Part shown: piece after piece, positions 62,149-64,000 of the stretch | Layout of the letters: the number at the start of each line of letters is the position of its first letter | Numbering within the stretch: the stretch's first letter is position 1 | Assembly: GCA_965153355.1 (NCBI GenBank) | Contig: OZ231128.1 | Location: 38,502,001 to 38,566,000 of the forward strand | Direction: 5' to 3' | Source of the DNA: Flaccisagitta enflata | Taxonomy: Eukaryota; Chaetognatha; Sagittoidea; Aphragmophora | Length of the DNA: 64,000 nucleotides | Made by a program: the position numbers and the translations under genes | The notes under the pieces: model-generated | The model's database searches: none | What the model saw: only the letters and a program-made list of their open reading frames with translations | Told to the model about the DNA's origin: nothing

Positions 62149-63930
62149 TTTTACATATTTTCAAAAAATGGTGAGGTGGTGGCACTTTGGTGAGGTGATG
62201 GCACTTTTTAGTCGCGTGCACGCGACTCTATGACCCACTCTGTCCGTCTGTCGGTCGGTCGGTCCGTCCGTCGGTAACCCTTAGCTTTTTTTCGTCGTTT
62301 TACGTTATTTTAGGTTATTTTGAGTCATTTTAAGTTATTTAAAGATAATCTGAGCTAATTTACATTTAGTCTCTTAGTATTTTGGTCTTTTAGTTTTTAG
62401 TTTTTTAGTCTTTTGGTCTTATGGTCTTAACAACCGCACGCGACTGTAAGGTGTTGGCCTTGTTTTACAGATTTTCCAAAAATGGTGAGGTGGTGGCACT
62501 TTGGTGAGGTGATGGCACTTTTTCCACATATTTTCAAAAAATGGTGAGGTGGTGGCACTTTGGAAAGGTGATGGCCCTTTTTCCATATGTTTTCAAAAAA
62601 TGGTGAGGTGGTGGCACTTTGGTGAGGTGCTGGCACTTTTTCCACATATTTTCAAAAAATGGTGAGGTGGTGGCACTTTGGTGAGGTGATAGCACCTTTT
62701 TTGATGTTTTTCAAAAATGGTGAGGTGGTGGCACTTTGGTGAGGTGATGGCACTTTTTTCACATATTTTCAAAAAATGGTGAGGTGGTGGCACTTTGGTG
62801 AGGTGGTGGCACTTTGGTGAGGTGCTGGCCCTTTTCTAAGATATTTTCAAAAAATGGTGAGGTGGTGGCACTTTGGTGAGGTGATGGCACTTTTTTTACA
62901 GATTTTCCAAAAATGGTGAGGTGGTGGCACTTTGGTGAGGTGATGGCACTTTTTCCACATATTTTCAAAAAATGGTGAGGTGGTGGCACTTTGGTGAGGT
63001 GATGGCACTTTCTCCACATATTTTCAAAAAATGGTGAGGTGGTGGCACTTTGGTGAGGTGGTGGCACTTTGGTGAGGTGATGGCACTTTTTTCACATATT
63101 TTCAAAAAATGGTGAGGTGGTGGCACTTTGGTGAGGTGATGGCACTTTTTTCACATATTTTCAAAAAATGGTGAGGTGGTGGCACTTTGGTGAGGTGATG
63201 GCACTTTTTTCACATATTTTCAAAAAATGGTGAGGTGGTGGCACTTTGGTGAGGTGATGGCACTTTTTTCACATATTTTCAAAAAATGGTGAGGTGGTGG
63301 CACTTTGGTGAGGTGATGGCACTTTTTTCACATATTTTCAAAAAATGGTGAGGTGGTGGCACTTTGGTGAGGTGATGGCACTTTTTCCACATATTTTCAA
63401 AAAATGGTGAGGTGGTGGCACTTTGGTGAGGTGATAGCACCTTTTTTGATGTTTTTTCTTAAATGGTGAGGTGGTGGCACTTTGGTGAGGTGATGGCACT
63501 TTTTTCACATATTTTCAAAAAATGGTGAGGTGGTGGCACTTTGGTGAGGTGATGGCACTTTTTTTACATATTTTCAGAAAATGGTGAGGTGGTGGCACTT
63601 TGGTGAGGTGATGGCACTTTTTCCACATATTTTCAAAAAATGGTGAGGTGGTGGCACTTTGGTGAGGTGATAGCACTTTTTTCACATATTTTCAAAAAAT
63701 GGTGAGGTGGTGGCACTTTGGTGAGGTGCTGGCACTTTTTCCACATATTTTCAAAAAATGGTGAGGTGGTGGCACTTTGGTGAGGTGATAGCACCTTTTT
63801 GGATGTTTTTTAAAAATGGTGAGGTGGTGGCACTTTGGTGAGGTAGGACATAAGATTTGGCACTTTAATGTCCTTAAGGGTTTTTCAATTTTCGTGGTGA
63901 GGTGCCAATGGTGAGGTAGAAAACCTTTGC
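62149..63930. repeat. 59-bp satellite array
   Basis: About 25 units with the core AAAAAATGGTGAGGTGGTGG, then CACTTTGGTGAGGTGATGGC and ACTTTTTTCACATATTTTC. Adjacent units are nearly identical; variants include one or two added GGTGGCACTTTGGTGA subunits and a GATGTTTTT block in place of CACATATTTTC. The last units degrade after 63840. The array is interrupted by the element at 62209-62465. Confidence 0.95.
62209..62465 (+). mobile_element. Hairpin-ended element inserted in the satellite array
   Basis: The array gives exact limits. The left unit reads CACTTTTT, then AGTCGCGTGCACGCGACT opens the element. The element ends CGCACGCGACTGTAAGGTGT, GGCCTTGTTTT, and the array resumes with ACAGATTTTCC. 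An uninterrupted unit reads CACTTTTTTTACAGATTTTC, so the insertion went into the T run, with a possible duplication of a few T. This copy has a middle of loose TTTTAGGTTATTTT-type repeats. Confidence 0.8.
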
Positions 63931-64000
63931 CACACATCATCCTGTTTTCCACTGGTTCTATTTTTTTTTTCTTATTTCATGCGAACTTGGTCACTTTATC

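Noticed and set aside
62149-63930. CRISPR-like array
   Set aside because: The units are contiguous 59-bp satellite repeats without unique spacers, in a eukaryotic context with no cas genes.

Overview
The window looks like nuclear DNA from an invertebrate animal. It has an intron-bearing gene for a very large EGF/Ig multi-pass membrane protein, a decayed BEL/Pao retrotransposon, many short elements with TA or TTAA target sites, and an exceptional load of simple repeats. Nothing suggests a bacterium, organelle or plasmid. The species cannot be named from the sequence; a marine invertebrate is my guess and no more.

Layout. 1-2800 is repeat mosaic. 2928-9207 is a 6.3 kb element with GGCCAC ends flanked by TTAA, inserted into an older TA-flanked MITE (2798-9283). 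9300-14450 holds CT arrays, a hairpin-ended repeat and AT-rich single-copy-looking DNA. 14453-21165 is a BEL/Pao element (gag, protease, RT, RNase H, integrase) broken by several stops and frameshifts, ending in a 290-bp-arm palindrome. 22000-30450 is a nest of inverted repeats: a 1.7 kb unit present in both orientations, one copy split by a 2.1 kb insertion with a 5-bp target duplication. 30500-38900 is microsatellites, foldback repeats, a 0.6 kb tandem duplication and small MITEs. 39228-47662 (minus strand) is the only convincing host gene. 48100-50500 holds two TA-flanked inverted-repeat elements. 51362-57786 is a second, inverted copy of the TTAA element. 58000-61800 is almost wholly simple repeats. 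62149-63930 is a 59-bp satellite array interrupted by a hairpin element.

The host gene was rebuilt from splice sites and codon phase: seven exons from 47662 down to 39228. In order they encode a discoidin-like domain, a second beta-rich domain, about 14 EGF modules (ten nearly identical in one exon), an EGF exon, a cysteine-rich linker, two Ig-like domains, another EGF, and about ten membrane segments that resemble the XK-related (scramblase) family. The last exon carries an exact 20-bp tandem duplication that breaks its frame; it is either a recent lesion or a sequence error. The first exon(s), with start and signal peptide, were not found.

The mobile DNA records an order of events: a pogo/Tigger-like MITE was hit by the TTAA element, and the TTAA element carries older hairpin elements, foldbacks and MITEs. 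The same TTAA site of one repeat unit is seen empty at 23169, joined to the left end of a TTAA element at 57786, and joined to the right end of a diverged relative at 30236.
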